DNA of 64,000 nt from Thozetella sp. PMI_491 (GCA_021432635.1 MU270030.1:186001-250000), one strand, 5' to 3'; positions 45,656-57,342 are shown, numbered from the stretch's first letter. Notes: generated by a model from the letters alone, not told the origin. Made by a program: numbers and translations.

Positions 45656-46219
45656 CGAGTAGTGACATACCTCCCAATAGTTCTTTGACCGAAGAAGCGA
45701 GACATTTCATATTTCGCGCAATATTTCCCGATTGCTTTCAACCAGTTTAGCATACCTATTAGCGATGTGTCAGGGCTAGAGCTAAAATTACCTACACTAA
45801 GGTATAAATAAGTTGTAAATACCAAGTTGTTGATATGAACGTCGATGCCAAGTGAATACGATCAAACCAGGCTGGTGCTATTTGAAAAGGTCGCTTACTA
45901 CTTCCAGCCAGTTGCCTCGATCATGTATATAGTGATGGACTCATAGGTAAATGTAGTCCAGTAGAGGGTGCTTGAGATTTGAAGTAATGGGATAACAGTC
46001 TAGTCTCGGATTCCCGACTTAACAACGCGAGGCGCGTAAGGCTCTACAGACTACACTTTGGAAGAGAGGACCAGCCGCTACAAATATCTAATTCCGAGAA
46101 TTTACCCGCAGCTCACTCCTGGAACCAGAAGTCGGCTTGGAAAGTATCCGATACTACCCCGGCCATCTCTACCCCCAAAAATATACCTTGCGTTCTCCTT
46201 GTAGGCAACCAAACTGGAC
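45656..46219. other. Convergent intergenic region
   Basis: Between the 3' ends of the hydrolase and SDR genes. No coding signal and no repeat recognised. Confidence 0.5.
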
Positions 46220-47284
46220 TCAGTTCTCAAACTGCTCCGGTCCAAGAGTTGCATTAAACTGCATCGTTAGAAGATTCTTGCTCTTGATCTCTTCCGCTCT
46301 AGCGACCAATTCGTCAACATCCCATTCAACACTGATCATCCTTCCATTCAAGAACATGCTCCTCGCCGGGTTCGCTACCAGCCACACCAAGTTACCGCCT
46401 GTCAGCGAAAAGTCGTTCCAGTCGAGGCCAGCCGCCCTCAGACCCGCGGGGATGATTTCGGTGTCATTCATGCCCGGGTTGATGGCAATAATGAGCACGG
46501 TACCTGGATAGGAGGCGGCAACAGTTGTAGTATATTGCATCATAGCCAACTTGCTGCCGGTATACCCAGCCAAGTCCGGCCAAGTGCCCCAGGCGCTCCC
46601 ACTAGATATGTTTATTATGATAGCGGGAGCATTAGCGGTAGCCCATGGGATTGCGGCCTTGAGATATTGCTGCGTCATCGAGTGGGTGCCTTTAACATTG
46701 ACTTCCTGAGAGCGGTAGGCTGGTGTTAGCACAAGAGCTATTCGCATACCCGGAATACAATCAGGGTATATGTTTGATAACAGGTGTGGAAATTGTTGCT
46801 GGTTTCTTACATAGTTTTTGAAGAATACATCTGTGTCTTGTTCATGGGTCTTGTTGCTGTCCGTGGACTCGATGCCGGCATTGTTAATAAGTATGTCAAC
46901 CGTTTTGTATTTGACATTAATCTCGGACCATGCTTTATTGACTTGGTCTGTAGACGCGATATCTACAGCCAAACAAAGCACCTCGACCTCTGGATTGATG
47001 GCCTTCAGGTGCTCCTTGACAATCGTCAATTTTGTAAGATTTTTGGCAATGAGCACTATAGCTTTCACACCGGCCTTGACGAAGGCTGGTGCAATAGAAT
47101 GCGCCCCAATTCCTCTGCTAGCGCCAGTCAAGACCACTGTCTTGCCCTTGAGCGAATTTCCCTCACTGGTTGGATCGATGGCGGGATAAACGGCGGTATA
47201 GACGTTCCTGGTAAACTGCACAGCCCTAACAGCCCAGTCTTTGGGAAGGGCCCCTAGAGCGTGGTATTCATTGAGAGAAGCCAT
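46220..47284 (-). CDS. Short-chain dehydrogenase/reductase
   Basis: Two exons, 47284-46811 and 46705-46220, give 319 residues. The 105 bp intron is a multiple of three and has no stop, so an unspliced reading stays open; removing it restores FFKNYEVNVKGT, the usual N-V-x-G segment. The NAD(P)-binding loop is TGASRGIG (53-60), the NNAG motif is at 134-137, and the catalytic residues are a serine in ISSGSAW (192/193) with Y206 and K210 in YTGSK. The 48-residue N-terminal extension before the Rossmann fold is characteristic of a fungal SDR group. Substrate unknown. Confidence 0.9.
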   Translation of the reverse strand: MASLNEYHALGALPKDWAVRAVQFTRNVYTAVYPAIDPTSEGNSLKGKTVVLTGASRGIGAHSIAPAFVKAGVKAIVLIAKNLTKLTIVKEHLKAINPEVEVLCLAVDIASTDQVNKAWSEINVKYKTVDILINNAGIESTDSNKTHEQDTDVFFKNYVRNQQQFPHLLSNIYPDCIPGMRIALVLTPAYRSQEVNVKGTHSMTQQYLKAAIPWATANAPAIIINISSGSAWGTWPDLAGYTGSKLAMMQYTTTVAASYPGTVLIIAINPGMNDTEIIPAGLRAAGLDWNDFSLTGGNLVWLVANPARSMFLNGRMISVEWDVDELVARAEEIKSKNLLTMQFNATLGPEQFEN

Positions 47285-47896
47285 TAGAAGAAATATCTGC
47301 GACTAAACAACGCGGTCTTCTGGGAGATTTGGGATATTGTAGAACGTTGAGAAGCTGTGGGAAGTTGGCGAAGTTGCTCGGTATCTATTAGGAGGGATTA
47401 GGAGACTCTAATAGTAAATTTATGCACTATCCATTCACCCATATTGGATTTGGAAGTTTCTTGATTTGACGAAACCATTTACGAAAGATTGGTCCTTATT
47501 TGTTGGACCACAAGAGAACATCCACAAATATGGTTGTGAGTCTTCGGTGGTTAGTGCAGCTAGCAATGAGCTTCATGATTGGATGATATAACTTACGGCG
47601 GACCCGGTTTGATTGGTGGAGACATTTTTGGACCCAGTACTTGAGATAAACCGTCGCTCAAGGCTTCGGGAGCACAGACTTCCCCGACTCTCCGAATCCA
47701 GCAACCCGACGCCCCGAACCTAGCGGTCTGACGTTGGGAAGCTGCTTACACAGGCTTCCTCAGTACAATAGAATCTCCCAAACTGCATATGCCATTTGTC
47801 GCTAGGCCATCGAAAAGCATTATTAACACACGGCGCATGAGCGACTAAATAACCTACCTATCTGCGGAGTTGGATCGATGCCCTCGGCTATCAAGG
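47285..47896. promoter_or_regulatory. Divergent promoter region, SDR / Zn2Cys6 TF
   Basis: A 612 bp interval separating the two divergent starts. Non-coding; no specific site assigned. Confidence 0.4.
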
Positions 47897-49812
47897 ATGT
47901 CGCAAGAGAAAAAAGCGCTGGCGATCGCTCCGAGGCCCCCCGGGATCACCGCCCTACCGCCACGTGCCACACAACCCAAGAAGACGCGGGCAAGCAGGCC
48001 AAAAGTTCGAAGTGGATGTATATCTTGCAAGATTCGCCGAATTAAATGCGATGAAGGGAAGCCCACATGCCAGAGATGTAAGTGATTCCATGTACTTAAG
48101 CATGGACATTCCACAGGCTTGGTAGCTCTTGGCAAGTGACAGCCGTGCCATGGTCGTTCTTTTATAGCCACAGAGTATTTACCCAGTGCGTGACACCTCT
48201 TGACATTGAATCTGTAGGTAAAAATGACGGCTTCGACTGCGGGAGTGATAGAAACCAAGGGACGTCAACCGTGCCCAGCCACACTCCCACACTCGAGTTG
48301 CGGGGCCTGCCTCTACTCGCCCGCAAGAATCCTCAGTCGCCGATCCTTAACCAACAAGATGCCATGTACTTTGATTTGTTCCAGTCGCGGCTAGTCTACG
48401 AGCTATCAGGTTATACGCACTCAGACTTCTGGTTTCGTATCGTGCTTTGCGAGAGTGTGTTAGACGATTGCGCCATGGAATCAGTACTCGCAATTAGTGC
48501 CCTTTCAGCTGCCATTAGACTTATCCCTCGGCTCCGCAACCAATATTCGCCGTCTAAATTGCCATCAGTACTACATCCCTGGTCGATTTCGGCCATAGCC
48601 GACGGCGATCACAAAGCCGCCGTGTGCCACTATGTCAAAGCTCTTTCTATATTCAGGCGCCGACTGGAAGCAGGCGTGATCGCGGCATCTCCCAGATCTG
48701 CTTTCATCTTATCTATACTCTTCATTACATTTGAAATGATACAGGGTGACATGAACACGGTTGATCGCCTCATTACTAATAGCATTAATCTTCTCAAGAA
48801 CACTCTTAAGTTGTATCGCCGCGATATATGTCTACGTCGAGGCACCCAGCTCACCCAGCTTCCCACAGAGGATGACATGGAAGATATGGAACACCTCCTC
48901 CCTCATGTCTCCATAATGAGCGGATATACTCCGTTTCTTCACGCTCAGTCATCCAATATCCACCTATGGGATCCTTCCAATGGCACAGATCTCCCTTGCT
49001 TCGGTCAGCCTACCATCAGGAGGCTCCAAATCCAGTGGGAAAAATTTAGCACGCGCGCAACGGCCTTCATAGGAAGGTCTATGGGCTTTCAGATGCTGCC
49101 CTCGAAAACCCGAGAAACCATACAAGAGCAACGACAAGTCCTCATTACCCAGCTCAAAGTATGGGAAGCAGAACTGGACTCACGGTTACCCAAGAACGAG
49201 GTACCTGTTCAGCAACCAATTCACCGGAGAACACTACAAATGATGCAGATTCAACACAGAATGCTCCTGATATGCATTTGCTCGTGTCTCGACATCACAG
49301 ATTTGGCATATGACGCCCACGAAGCGGACTTTTACATGCTCGTAATGGATTGTGCGATATATTTCCATGAATGGCGTCCTTCATATCTATTCACGCTTTC
49401 TACATCAATCCTCAGTGCGTTGATTGTGGTTGTGACTAGGTGCCGGGTGCACAACATCCGTATGATGGCAGCAGGGTTGTTGCGCCAGCTGACATGGCGC
49501 GAAGGAGCGTGGGATCCGGCGCTGATGTTACACGGCAAACTGGGTGGCGTCTTGATGGAGGAACGCGAAAGAGATGAGAGTGGGTTTATTGCACCAGAGT
49601 TTCGTTGGTTTTGGGCGGGGGCGGATTGGGATGCGGAACGAAAGTTTATTGTTGCGAAATACACGAGGGCGGTGCCTGATGAAAGAAATGAGCCTGTTAT
49701 TAAGACGCTTTTACTGGAGCCAGAGGTGTGTCCTGATGTGTGTTCTGCTATTGGCTGTTTCGAGGATCATGATTTGGAGCGCGAGGGGTTATTACCGCGG
49801 TATAGATGCTAG
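47897..49812 (+). CDS. Zn2Cys6 transcription factor
   Basis: Two exons, 47897-48077 and 48218-49812, give 591 residues. The intron (140 bp) interrupts the codon of the fifth cysteine. I chose its acceptor at 48215-48217 because it alone completes the cluster: C41-x2-C44-x6-C51-x6-C58-x2-C61-x6-C68 (GCISCKIRRIKC, CQRCKNDGFDC). Nearer acceptors give stops or lose cysteines, and an open frame running through the intron would mislead automatic annotation. The long C-terminal part carries the helical fungal-specific domain seen in regulators of C6/fungal_trans_2 type. It lies between the SDR and the acyltransferase-like gene and is convergent with the latter. Confidence 0.88.
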
Positions 49813-50070
49813 AGAAAATCCGGAAAGAGCGTCGGGAGCTCGATGTTTGTTACAGTCGAGGGAATCACGCGATCCTTCCACTAAAGACTGCCTAACCTAT
49901 TCCGAAAGTGTAGTATCTAGCAAGTTATCTCGCTCATTTAATGTAAACCTCTCGTTGCTTTATACTGAAATCAGCTGCAACATGCCAATCTTTTCCTACG
50001 ATGCCTTTCATCTCGAATTCTGTCTCACTTTCTCGCTAGGCATCACAGTTCGGAGGCTTCCAGTTCTCTC

Positions 50071-51446
50071 TTAGACCACAGCTTTGGTAGGAACCATATT
50101 CTTGGTTTCCAACCTGAACTCCTGCAATACGCCCTGGCACGGTGGGCCTTTGCACACCGTAATCTTCCTTTGCGATAGGTTGTATATAACAAAAGCAACC
50201 GTCATGTTGACCTTGGTGGTGTATCCGGTCAACACAGAGCTAGGTGCGTCCTTATTGTCTCGGTTCGGATGATTGCAGAGGCTCTCTGGGTAGGCTAGGT
50301 GGTCCGAAAAAGCAGTCTTGACAATATCCGGAGTAATTGTGCCCTCTCGGGATTGCTTCCTCACGCCTCTCTGAGCCTGCCAGAAACGGTACCAGCTACT
50401 GCCACCTGGGTAACGGTCGGCGACATCGTCTCGAGAAAGGAACTCTGGGCTCAAGAAGTGATTGCTATGTATAACGTAGTTGTCGTCAATGCTGCCGTAG
50501 AATTTGTACAGACGCTCCGGCGCGCACTCCAGAGCCATGCAGAAGCCCTCTGCCGTCGATACGTGCAAGTTGCCCGAGACGTGCCTCGGAAAGGCGTTGA
50601 TGGCAGCCAGCCCCCCAGCGTAGTTTGCATGCTCAAGAAAGACGCGACGGGCAAGCGAGAGAGGAAGGACTGGTTTAGGCTCAACGTCGTGGTAGACGCC
50701 ATCTTGGTCAATGTATGGAACAGGTACGTAGTCTGTTGTGCAAAGCAGCGAGTTCGCTGTGACAGACATTCCCGCTGAGTTCATGCCGCTTCGTATCATT
50801 TGGCCGGCTTCTGTGAGGACGAACATCGACGGGCAATTTTCAGACGGATCTGGGTGGATCTCGAGGTAGATGATGAGATCTTGGTCGTAGAGATGGCTGG
50901 ACATGTCCCAGTTATGGACCGCTAGAGTCTCGCTGGAGGCCGTTCCGTCGGGCGAGAAAAATCCACTGGTGCATTCGTCCGCGAAATCTAGGCTTGCCAC
51001 AGGAGAACGAGCTCCATCTTGCGGGCTTCTACCGCCGTCTCTCAGTCTGTACATGCATCTCCCCAAGTCGTACCTAGCATTGAGCATCACGACTTCTTCG
51101 ACCGGAACTCCAGCGCCGTCGGCGATACCCCGCATCTCTTCAAGGCCAGTTGGGTAATATTTCTGGAGACCGGGAATGTAGATCGTGTTTATGATACGAG
51201 AAGTTATGGACCTGGGGTGCGCGCGGGACTAGGTCAGGCTACTTTCCTGGATAACCATGGCAATGTGGAAATGCATAGAACCTACCAGTCAGGGAGCTTC
51301 CCCGGAAGCTTGTAGTAAGCGATATTAGCCTGGACCTTGTCCCTAACCTGGGTGCCGTGAGAAAGGCCTCGGTCGTAGGGCAGACCCTCGACAACAATGT
51401 GCGCATAGCACGCAGGCCGAGGTTCCATTGATTCGAGAGACGGCAT
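50071..51446 (-). CDS. Acyl-CoA:6-aminopenicillanate acyltransferase-like Ntn hydrolase
   Basis: Two exons, 51446-51286 and 51211-50071, encode 433 residues. The protein belongs to the peptidase C45/AAT family, whose best-known member is the isopenicillin N acyltransferase of penicillin producers. Such enzymes are autocatalytic N-terminal nucleophile hydrolases. Here the predicted self-cleavage is before C134 (ADECTSGFF), giving chains of about 133 and 300 residues. Other family segments are EVVMLNARYDLG, LAVHNWDMS, FVLTEAGQMIRSGMNSAGMS, LPRHVSGNLHVSTAEGF, IHSNHFLSPEF and a C-terminal VCKGPPCQG. No clear C-terminal PTS1 is present (ends TKAVV). No NRPS or beta-lactam genes are in the window, so it more likely acts on another amide or peptide (inference). 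Confidence 0.9.
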
Positions 51447-51734
51447 ATCGGGCGTTGTTGCACTTGTCCCAATGACTCTTGACAAGTTTCTTGTGTGCTG
51501 CGTATGAGTTCGAGGGAAACGGCATCTGTTGAGAAGCTAATATGTAGGATCGGGCCTCTTGCGTGCCAGCGAAAACACTCCACTGGGTACCTTTCCCCTT
51601 TAGGATGGGCGCGCGAGTGCTGCACCTAACCCCAATGTGTGTGGTGGTGTTGGGACTCTGAGCCTCGGAGGGAGGCGCCACCAAAGTGGGCCCGCTAGCC
51701 GATACAGCCCGATTCGGCGAGGGCGGCGAGGCGA

Positions 51735-53574
51735 TCAAATGATAAACTCATCGCCCATGTCTTCGGCGATAGCACGAAGGTCCGCCCGGCACTTGTGCTG
51801 CTGCTCGCTGGACTGGACTTTTTCGACAAACGCGCACGAGTTAAGATAGTGTTTCCCCGCGCGGGCGTACTCTCGTATCTTTTGTGTCGCCCAGCCCCGA
51901 TAAATTGAATCTCTAGCCTCGATAGCGGCCATGACCAAGGGCAGTGGCCAGATCTTGGTCGGGGGCGGTTCCGAATGAGGCCGCTTCAAAAGTTGGTAGA
52001 ATCTATCGGTGGTTGTGATAATGATGACTGCATGGTCATTTTCCGAGAAGAGTGGATCGGACGGCAGGAAGGCCCGAGAGTAGTATATCTCGGCCGCGTG
52101 GTATAGGGCTGTTGTTGTGAGGTAAATAGACAAGACGTTTTCTTTTGTGGCCTCGCCTTCGGTCTTGCTCGAGAGCATCTGAATGCCAGTTTTGCCAGTC
52201 AGTATATGGGATAGAGATCTCGTAGAAGCCCCTCGGCGGACCCACCCTGTGTAGCTCGCCTAGCGAGTCCCGGATCTCTAATCTGGCCGCGGAATCATAG
52301 ACGCCACGGTAGGCTCTCGAGATCCTCCCAAGAATGGCTATGAGTCGGCAGGTCGCGATGTAGAGGGGTAGGTGGGCCTGGTCCCGCCGCTCTTCTTCCT
52401 GAGGATATAGGAGACTGTACTCCTTCTGCAGGAAATCTTGGGAGGTTTGCAACACCCGAAGCAGGCCAGCCTCGTTGCCCATGGCCTGTATTATCCGGTC
52501 ACTGGCGAGTCCAAATGCAGAAGTGCGGGCATCAAGAAAACAGAACCAAGTGGCGATCTTGAGGAACACGGAGTCTAGGCCGTCGGAGTCCTTCCATTGT
52601 AGCACGTCGGCCTCTAGCGCTAAGAGATTCTGAAGCTCCGCCGGGCGAGATAGCGTCAAATCAGTAGAAGCTAAGAAGAAGAATGCAACAGCAATGGCGT
52701 CAAAGTCGTGGGCCCCGATGCCCGAGTCCATCCAGTCCAGAGAATGGCCCGAGCTTACGTCGACGGATATCTCAATCCCAAAGGCTTGCTTGAGACCCAA
52801 AAGACACTTCTCGTAGTGAACCAGGGCGTTTGACGGAGATGTGAGACTTCCAGAGCAGAAAAGATGCGCAGATGTCCACGCGTAAAGGGCTGAGAGGACA
52901 AACGGGTGGCTCGAGTTGAAGCGGTTGAAGAAGTAGGTATGGTAGTTCCACCCTTGGTTCTTGGAGCTATACCGCGAGGTCAGGTTTCGTGTGTAATGCT
53001 GTGCCAGGACGTGGTCCGATACTGCAGATGTGGAGCCCGGCGATGGCTGGTGGATATCAGCTGCCGACATCTGGTCCTCTCCCGTTGCAGGTAAGGTGGA
53101 AGTCTGGTGGCCCGACCGGTTCTGACTCTGGGCTGGAAATGCAGACAGGCCGTTCACAGTGGACGGCTCAAAGTGGCTGATGACCGAATTATGGAGCGAT
53201 AGCTCCCAAGGCTGGTCTAGGTAGCTGTCAAACATGGTCTCGATCCAAGGCATGACGGCGCTGTCTAGGAGAGGGAGCGAAGCATCTAGAGGCGAATCCG
53301 AGGCCATCTCGAGAGGCACTTGAGCATGGTCGTCGGCCGACCCGGCCGTCTGATCGACCGACCTCGAGCTGCCGCCTGTATGGTGCTGTAGAGCTCTGCG
53401 TTTTGTGCCCCGTGACGATTGCGCTTTGACTTGCTCCGTCTCGTCGAGGAAGTCAAAGGTTGGCGGGGAAGGGTCGTACACGCACTTGACGTGGGATCGC
53501 CTGCACGGCGAGCATCGTGGTTTGAGAGCATCGCAGCCCAGCTTTCTCCGGACGCACGTCACGCAAGAAGGCAT
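51735..53574 (-). CDS. Zn2Cys6 transcription factor
   Basis: Two exons, 53574-52246 and 52178-51735, give 590 residues. The zinc cluster begins at once: C4-x2-C7-x6-C14-x6-C21-x2-C24-x6-C31, with the basic RRKLG segment. The 67 bp intron (donor GTGGGT, branch ACTGAC, acceptor TTCAG) was needed because the frame otherwise shifts: the first frame runs on to a meaningless tail, while the second supplies the family-like segment LTTTALYHAAEIYYSRAF. A flexible Ser/Pro-rich linker covers about residues 35-210, followed by the helical regulatory domain. It lies head to tail with the acyltransferase gene 288 bp away and may control it (inference). Confidence 0.88.
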
Positions 53575-54152
53575 CGTATCGTGTCCAGTCCAATATTTAG
53601 GGCAGAATGAACCTGAGTCGGGAAGGCACGGTAGGCAAGGTACCTACCTTAGCCATCCAGCCCACGGCTGGTCACGAGACCGCCATGACAGCTAGGGCCA
53701 CTTTGGCTTATCTGGCTGCGCCCCGCGCCAGCGCACCACTCAGAGCCTCGGTAAACAGCCCTAGCACGATTGCTAGCTCCACTCCCCCCCCCAATGGTCC
53801 CCTATACCTAGAAATTAGGGCTCTAGCACCCTGCCAAACGACAGGCGTGAGTCGTGGATGGGGCAGGGGTTGTGGCAACCACCTATACACTCGGCAGAGC
53901 GCGCACGTGCACCCGTGTATTGGAACCAATTTTACGAAATAGTCTACCGTACTCATTCGGCGTCGGAATATTTTATGTGTGAGACTTTGTAAGACTTTAG
54001 GAGAAGACATATGAGCTACACCAACTAGCCATGGCTAAATCGACTAGAGAAGATTCAACCCTCATCCCAGAGAAGAAGAAAAAGGTACGCAAAGTGCCCG
54101 TTATCATGCTGCACCCCGGAGTTGTGAGCAAATATGACTACCGGAAGAGCTT
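53575..54152. other. Intergenic region upstream of TF
   Basis: A 578 bp interval between minus-strand genes, GC-richer toward 53700-53900. Open frames here on both strands lack domains and are considered noise. Confidence 0.45.
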
Positions 54153-56291
54153 TTACCAAACATATCGGAAATCAGATTGCTCCCAGTCCGTCAGATCGGA
54201 GTCCTGGGTCTCAGACCGCGCTGCCCGATTCGCACTTTTGTCCCGTTTAAAGTTCTGGAATCGGAGGTAGATGCTACATGGCCATCCTGGTTAGAATTCG
54301 AGCCATCCGTGAGTCTTATTTTTAACTTACATGAGCGCAATCTCAATGACTATCATGAGCGAGACAGCAGTATAAAACGTCTTGAAGGCGCTAGGATAGT
54401 TCGGGGACTCGGTCGAGATGAAAACTAGCGGTCCCACAAACTGACCGACGCAGTAACCGATGAACATCATGACCTGCCGCAGAATTAGTCTAGCTAACTT
54501 GTCTACAGGTGATAGTTTAGCCATACGCTGGCGGTGGCTTTCTTCGTGAACCCGCCGATGTTGGACGACAGCATGCTCATACCGAGGCCAAATGGGACCG
54601 TGTTGACGTAGATGACTGCAGTAAGTTTAAGCAATCGCTCAAAGCACGCGCATAGGAGAGAAACGTACTATAAAATGCCCCAAGTCGCCCATTCGCATTC
54701 GACTCGGGGAGATCTGTATTCATTCGCAGCCATTCCACAGTCTAAGGGCTGATAACTTACTGCCGACCAGAACGGCGCCAATGACGACAATAACATTGGT
54801 GAGAATCATTGTGTAACACCGAGTGTTATGGAACCGGCTACAGAACCAACCCCTATAGAATCGTCAGCTTCGTCCACTTCCGCTCGATAAGCGAGGCTCA
54901 TACGCTACAACGACAGAGACAAAGTGGATCGTGGTAGCCGGCATGCTCATCAAAGTGGCCTGGCGACTTGAGAATCCAAGTGTCTCGGTAAGGACGATCT
55001 TCGAAAACTGCACAATCCGCCTTAGTTCTCCATTTTCATATGTGGGATCTCAACTCTTACTGAAGTGAGCCCGCCGCCTTCGATGCACTGTAGAAACGCG
55101 TGAATGGCTAGCATCCATGCCTGTGGATCCATTAGACATTCTTTCACCTGATACACTTTGTATTCTTTATTTCGCACGCTAGTGCGTGACTCTAGAACCT
55201 GGCCCGGTACTGTCAGCATATCTCAGCTCGCATTCATGGTGAAGAAACCTCACCCTTGCTGTTGCAACTTTTCTCTCTCTTTCGTTCAAGAACCACGCTG
55301 TCATCGGAGACGTAGGCACAGCGAAGAATATTAAAATGCCCCAGCAGACTGTAAGAGGCCCGACGATGAGATAGACAATCTTCCTCGTGTTAGCCGCGGC
55401 AAGGGAGACAAAAGAAGAGGGCTCACTTGCCTGCCAGATAGTCAATGCTCCTCCAGGCTTCCCCGAGACCGCATACGTCACGGCATCGGATATGTATCCT
55501 CCGACGGCAGATCCAGACCACCAGATTGAGGTGCGAAGTGGCTGTTCGTCCCGCGTCCAGTAAGTAGCGATGAGGATGGTGAGAATCGGGGACATGCAGG
55601 TTTCAAAGACCCCAAGGAAGACTCTGTTGACGCAGAGTGTCGTGAAATTCTTGGCTACAGCGGTCAAAGTAGCTGTTATACCCCATAGAAAGATCATGAC
55701 CCCGAAGTAGCGCCCGCTATCCGAGCATGAGAAGATGCCTCCAAGAAAGGGGATTGAGCACCACGCACATAGGAAACTTTTGCATCAAAATTGCACTCGG
55801 GTACTGCCACACGAGGTATCCAAGGTAGAAGATGGAAGACGACCAGCTGTACTGCTGGCCAACAAGGTTCTATCCCTCGAGGTTAGCTTAGATCACTCCA
55901 ATCTGTCGAACACACGGCTAGAGTCTGACCAAGTCTTTCGCAATGCCAAAGATAGAGGCTTCGGAAAGAGCTGCTTTGTCCATATAATTCAGGACGTATG
56001 AGCCTAGCATCTGCGAGCGAGCTGGTTAGTCTATGGTGCCATCTTGTCGCTCCGGGGGCTGCTGAGGTTTACCAGAGGCAAAAGGATCAAGTCTAGTTTC
56101 CATCGGACTCGTCTTGCCTCTTGGGAACTGTACACGAAATCATCGGGATGGCAGCCTAGAAAATCCAGGGCTTCGTCGGCCGTGGCTTCGATACCCATTT
56201 CCTTGCCGTTCGCAACGATCTCTTCTGTCTCACCGACGGTGTTGGTAGTGTTGGTGGCCACTGGCGCCATGTTGGACGCCTTTTTCTCCAT
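54153..56291 (-). CDS. MFS transporter (ACS/allantoate-permease-like), 12 exons
   Basis: Exons: 56291-56073, 56010-55930, 55869-55769, 55716-55431, 55379-55254, 55198-55061, 55007-54904, 54852-54761, 54713-54669, 54615-54527, 54473-54331 and 54273-54153. They join in frame to 1545 nt and 514 residues. Read-through supports the model: LGSYVLNYMDKAALSEASIFG, QQYSWSSSIFYLGYLVWQYPS, GRYFGVMIFLWGITATL, NRVFLGVFETCMSPI and the tail DLTDWEQSDFRYVW. The intron after LTIWQ has donor GCAAGT instead of GT; its 51 bp are in frame, but its removal gives the expected WQIVYLIVGPLT. Relatives are plasma-membrane symporters for organic anions. Because no single frame is long, ORF-based scans see only fragments and may call it a pseudogene. 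It is divergent from the glycosyltransferase. Confidence 0.88.
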
Positions 56292-57156
56292 ATTGGACAG
56301 ACTTCAAATCTTAAGCACGGCGTTGTAGCCCGGACGGAGTTGCTGGTATTCAGCTTCGCCTAGGCGAGTGCGCTCTCATTATAGGCCCGCGGGTCGTTTG
56401 CGTCTCGTGATTGCGTTGTCGGGTAGTTCATGAGTAGTGCGTTGTGCCGCCGGATCGCGGATTGGGCCCATTTCGTCCTAGTGCCCCCCTCGTCCCGCCA
56501 TCCCGTTTGGGACGATCGCGCGACTCGGAGCCCCGGGCTAGCGCCTCCCAAGGCAAGTGCCAGTAGCGAAGATCTTGAGGTGCTCTCGTGCACTAGGTGA
56601 AATGTCCGTTACTACTCAGCTGTTTGCTCCTGGACGAATACTGCAATGTCTTCTGCGCTTCGATCTGTCGGATATAGTATATATATGCTAGGCTGTGATG
56701 AGGAGCAGCTCCAAATTGGCTAGCTCAGCCGAATAACGATAAGTTGTCGGCGTCGTTGCAACGAAGCAGCCATTTTACGTTGCTAAGTCTCCAGGTAGCA
56801 TACTAGCGCTGTGTTTAATACACAATCCATCATAGCAAGCTAATACTTAGTCGACCCATATAGTATTTCTTAAAGAGTTGACATCTCGCCAGGTCTTTGA
56901 GGGTGCACGGACAGTCTACAAGGGGGAACGCGAAGGTAGTTGCGTATCTGGAATGTATATGTATGAGTTCTATCCTGGAAGAAGCAGCGTCGCTCTGACT
57001 GGCTCGTTGCCCAAGGGAGATTTAACTTGTGTACACAAGGTACGATACGACTTTTAAGGACCTGGCGGTGGAATTGCTGCTTGATTTGTACTTTAAGTTG
57101 GAGATGTACTGTACCCCGCAGTAGGATCAATCTCTAGGCCAGGGATTACCTTGTCC

Positions 57157-57263
57157 ACTCGTTTGCATTGGTATCCGATTGACTCGTAAAAAACGCCGGA
57201 GAGCCTTGACGTCAGCTTACTCGCATACTCGTTTGTCATGTTATCCGATTGGCCTACAAAAGA
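57157..57263. repeat. Direct repeat pair upstream of glycosyltransferase
   Basis: Two related ~37 bp segments start at 57157 and 57227 (70 bp apart). Both contain ACTCGTTTG, then TATCCGATTG, then an A-rich end. Confidence 0.7.
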
Positions 57264-57335
57264 TCCTAAAAGCAAAAGTTCGAGTCCAATTTGAAACTCC
57301 TCGGCCTGATAAAATGGTACAGGGTATTGGCGTTG

Positions 57336-57342
57336 TATATAT
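57336..57342 (+). promoter_or_regulatory. TATA-like element of glycosyltransferase
   Basis: TATATAT about 130 bp upstream of the ATG at 57468. Confidence 0.4.

Noticed and set aside
52036-53574. Frameshifted Zn2Cys6 gene (two overlapping frames)
   Set aside because: A GTGGGT...TTCAG intron of 67 bp joins the two frames in phase, so no frameshift is needed.
54300-56291. MFS pseudogene fragments
   Set aside because: All fragments join through eleven plausible splice junctions into one intact 514-residue protein.
57270-57310. tRNA suggested by a GTTCGAGTC B-box-like sequence
   Set aside because: No matching T-stem, acceptor stem or A-box could be drawn around it.
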